Source: an uncultured beta proteobacterium (GTDB taxonomy: Bacteria > Pseudomonadota > Gammaproteobacteria > Burkholderiales > Burkholderiaceae_C). Taken from it: a DNA stretch of 7,845 bases. Within the stretch, counting starts at the first letter, position 1; each line of letters opens with the position of its first letter. The translations under genes were made by a program, and so were the position numbers. Of this stretch, positions 6,747 through 7,845 are shown in pieces. The stretch covers positions 1 through 7,845 of the forward strand of contig CAIXMC010000233.1 in assembly GCA_903920405.1 (NCBI GenBank), written 5' to 3'. Below the pieces are notes generated by a model that had not been told where the DNA came from, ran no database searches, and worked only from the letters and a program-made list of their open reading frames with translations.

Positions 6747-6980
6747 CCTAGATTCCTCAGTTGAACGCGCCCGAGTGGGCTACTGGCGGCGCGTCTGGGT
6801 AGGCGCGACGACGACGCAGGCTACTGCCTGCTAGGAGGAGCAACACCCACAGACGCACCGCCAGTAGCTCAATCGGGTGCGTAGCGCTCTCACCCAAAGG
6901 GTGAACTCCATCGAAGTAACAAATATCAATGTTCATAACGGTTTAGTGAAGATCATAAGCGGTCAACTGAGGAATCTAGG
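6747..6980. mobile_element. 234-bp MITE, copy 2 (IS1380-family-like ends)
   Basis: Perfect 18-bp terminal inverted repeats (CCTAGATTCCTCAGTTGA and its reverse complement) are flanked by TTTAA target duplications (6742-6746 and 6981-6985). Same length and orientation as copy 1. The 21-nt complementary arms lie at 6779-6799 and 6848-6868; here two pairs are mismatched, while the two G-T pairs of copy 1 are Watson-Crick. The inner hairpin and the CACCC-AAA-GGGTG hairpin are conserved. The element sits in the leader of cysD. It encodes no transposase, so mobility would depend on a related full element elsewhere. Confidence 0.88.
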
Positions 6981-7037
6981 TTTAAATCAATTCAATTGAA
7001 AATCTGGAGTTTAGACCTTCGGATTATTTCAGCCACT

Positions 7038-7055
7038 CGTGAGCAGATTCTCACG
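7038..7055. repeat. Perfect 6-bp hairpin upstream of cysD/MITE copy 2
   Basis: CGTGAG-CAGATT-CTCACG forms a stem with a 6-nt loop in the 119-bp gap between MITE copy 2 and the VUT gene. This gap would have been the original cysD upstream region, so the hairpin could be an operator or leader element. I recognise no riboswitch in it. Confidence 0.4.
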
Positions 7056-7080
7056 TTTACGCTTGGGAAGCAACCGGATC

Positions 7081-7100
7081 GGCATGGGTTAAACCATGCC
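7081..7100 (-). terminator. Stem-loop at the 3' end of the VUT gene
   Basis: GGCATGG-GTTAAA-CCATGCC is a perfect 7-bp stem with a 6-nt loop, touching the last base of the VUT stop codon. No T-run follows on the minus strand, so it would be a Rho-independent terminator only in an atypical form; it may instead protect the mRNA 3' end or end cysD-directed transcripts. Confidence 0.35.
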
Positions 7101-7642
7101 TACCGTGGTATCCAAAGCTGCAGGCGCGGCAACATCATGCGATAAGGTGCCAACAAAACTGCGGCCATCAGCCATTTGATGCTCAAGTCGCCTACGGCCA
7201 GCATCAGCCAGTTCATGTCTGAACCCGCAAACGCCAAAAAGAAAAACAAGCCGGTGTCCACCACAGAGGCCAGCATGGAGCCAATCAACGGAGCTTTCCA
7301 CCACATCAAAGCGCGCAGCCGGTTAAAAGCCACAATATCCTGCAACTGCCCCACAATAAAAGCGACACCCGATGCCACGGCAATGCGCCAGGGTGCCAGC
7401 GCCAGCGATACCACCAAGGCAATGGCAAAACCTGCCCAAGCCACTTCGCGTGCCATATCAGGACCAACGGCACGGTTGGTCAAGTCAGTGACCAAAAAAG
7501 CCACTGGAAAAGTAAATGCTCCCCAGGTCAGCCAGTCGTTGATTGAAAATTGAACCAGATAATTAGACGACGTGATGACGAAAAACATCGCCACAACAGG
7601 CCGCCACATGGCGATCAATGGAAGGGGAGGATTAAATTTCAT
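7100..7642 (-). CDS. VUT family protein, putative queuosine precursor transporter (YhhQ-like)
   Basis: A 180-aa inner-membrane protein of the Vut_1 family (PF02592), whose E. coli member YhhQ imports queuosine precursors (preQ0/preQ1) for tRNA modification. Recognisable family blocks are FPVAFLVTDLTNRAVG (45-60), SGVAFIVGQLQDI (91-103), the WWKAPL segment (114-119) and SVVDTGLFFFLAF (126-138). About six hydrophobic segments are visible (roughly 13-31, 37-53, 67-82, 86-104, 113-137, 143-168). It is shorter than YhhQ (about 220 aa) but complete. The ATG at 7642 has only AAGG 2 nt away; a stronger GGGGAGG (7664-7670) is 21 nt upstream, too far to act. Met12 is an alternative start. The substrate is inferred from family membership; no queuosine genes adjoin it. 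Confidence 0.88.
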   Translation of the reverse strand: MKFNPPLPLIAMWRPVVAMFFVITSSNYLVQFSINDWLTWGAFTFPVAFLVTDLTNRAVGPDMAREVAWAGFAIALVVSLALAPWRIAVASGVAFIVGQLQDIVAFNRLRALMWWKAPLIGSMLASVVDTGLFFFLAFAGSDMNWLMLAVGDLSIKWLMAAVLLAPYRMMLPRLQLWIPR

Positions 7643-7845
7643 TGCCTTATTATCGAATACAGACCTCCCCGCCTTTTTTCTAAACCCTTACCTAATCCAA
7701 TGATTTCATTGACAATCAGTGATTTTTGGACAAAGTAGCCATATCGTAAAATTTTTTATGTTGATTTATATTAACTTTTTTTACTGAATTGGGCACTTGT
7801 TCAGTTGAATGGGATTTGAGGACATTCACATTGGACTTTATTGGA
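7643..7845. promoter_or_regulatory. Upstream region of the VUT gene
   Basis: About 200 bp with no gene visible, AT-rich at 7740-7790. It contains an operator-like palindrome, CAATGA-TT-TCATTG (7698-7711), about 55 bp before the VUT start, and an ACTGAA/TTCAGT inverted repeat (7783-7788, 7800-7805). I looked for a preQ1 riboswitch because of the gene's likely role and did not recognise one. No promoter hexamer pair is convincing on the minus strand. Confidence 0.3.

Noticed and set aside
3343..6980. The two MITE copies as ends of a composite transposon carrying cysDNC
   Set aside because: Each copy has its own matching target duplication (TTCAA and TTTAA), which indicates two independent insertions.
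7176..7553. 125-aa + strand open frame
   Set aside because: It is antisense to the VUT gene, whose family motifs are clear.
7643..7740. preQ1 riboswitch in the VUT leader
   Set aside because: I could not identify the preQ1-I stem and A-rich pairing pattern, nor a preQ1-II/III layout.
7709..7752. + strand promoter from TTGACA (7709-7714)
   Set aside because: No -10 hexamer at 16-18 bp spacing; TAAAAT at 7747 is too far away.

Overview
The window looks like chromosomal DNA of a betaproteobacterium, most likely Burkholderiales and possibly Comamonadaceae. The reasons are the Aat, MATE, CysD/CysNC and VUT protein sequences, together with an intergenic repeat after cysNC that resembles one I recall from Comamonadaceae genomes. 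Genus cannot be fixed from the sequence alone.

Layout, left to right. (i) 1-275: short-period tandem repeats. On the + strand they are GTGGAGA/GTGGGAA heptamers up to about 84, then the opposite orientation (TTCCCAC heptamers in a 64-bp higher-order repeat) from about 104. They run directly into the 3' end of a minus-strand brxB gene (193-861; DUF1788, BREX phage defence), whose last roughly 26 residues are translated repeat. No brxA lies upstream of brxB; the remainder of any BREX operon would lie left of the window. (ii) 862-1195: an AT-rich divergent intergenic region. (iii) 1196-2590: a plus-strand MATE-family exporter, convergent with aat (2596-3342, minus), the leucyl/phenylalanyl-tRNA-protein transferase of the N-degron pathway. 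(iv) 3343-3576 and 6747-6980: two 234-bp copies of a non-coding mobile element. Each has 18-bp terminal inverted repeats beginning CCTAGATTC and its own 5-bp target duplication (TTCAA and TTTAA). I interpret them as IS1380-family-like MITEs. They lie immediately upstream of aat and of cysD, in the same orientation relative to the gene. (v) 3582-3926: a non-coding stretch with a compound inverted repeat (3711-3808), a probable Comamonadaceae-type intergenic repeat and a weak terminator. (vi) 3927-6727: a cysD-cysNC operon (minus) for sulfate activation, with TGATG stop/start coupling; CysNC carries a fused APS kinase, so the pair makes PAPS from sulfate. (vii) 7100-7642: a minus-strand VUT/YhhQ-family membrane protein (putative queuosine precursor transporter), followed by a leader region to the window end.

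The complete genes are mostly housekeeping (sulfate activation, protein turnover, queuosine salvage, efflux). The accessory signal is the MITE pair that has replaced the leaders of two genes, plus the repeat-invaded brxB end. In copy 1 the element appears to supply the Shine-Dalgarno sequence and its target duplication supplies the TTG start codon of aat.
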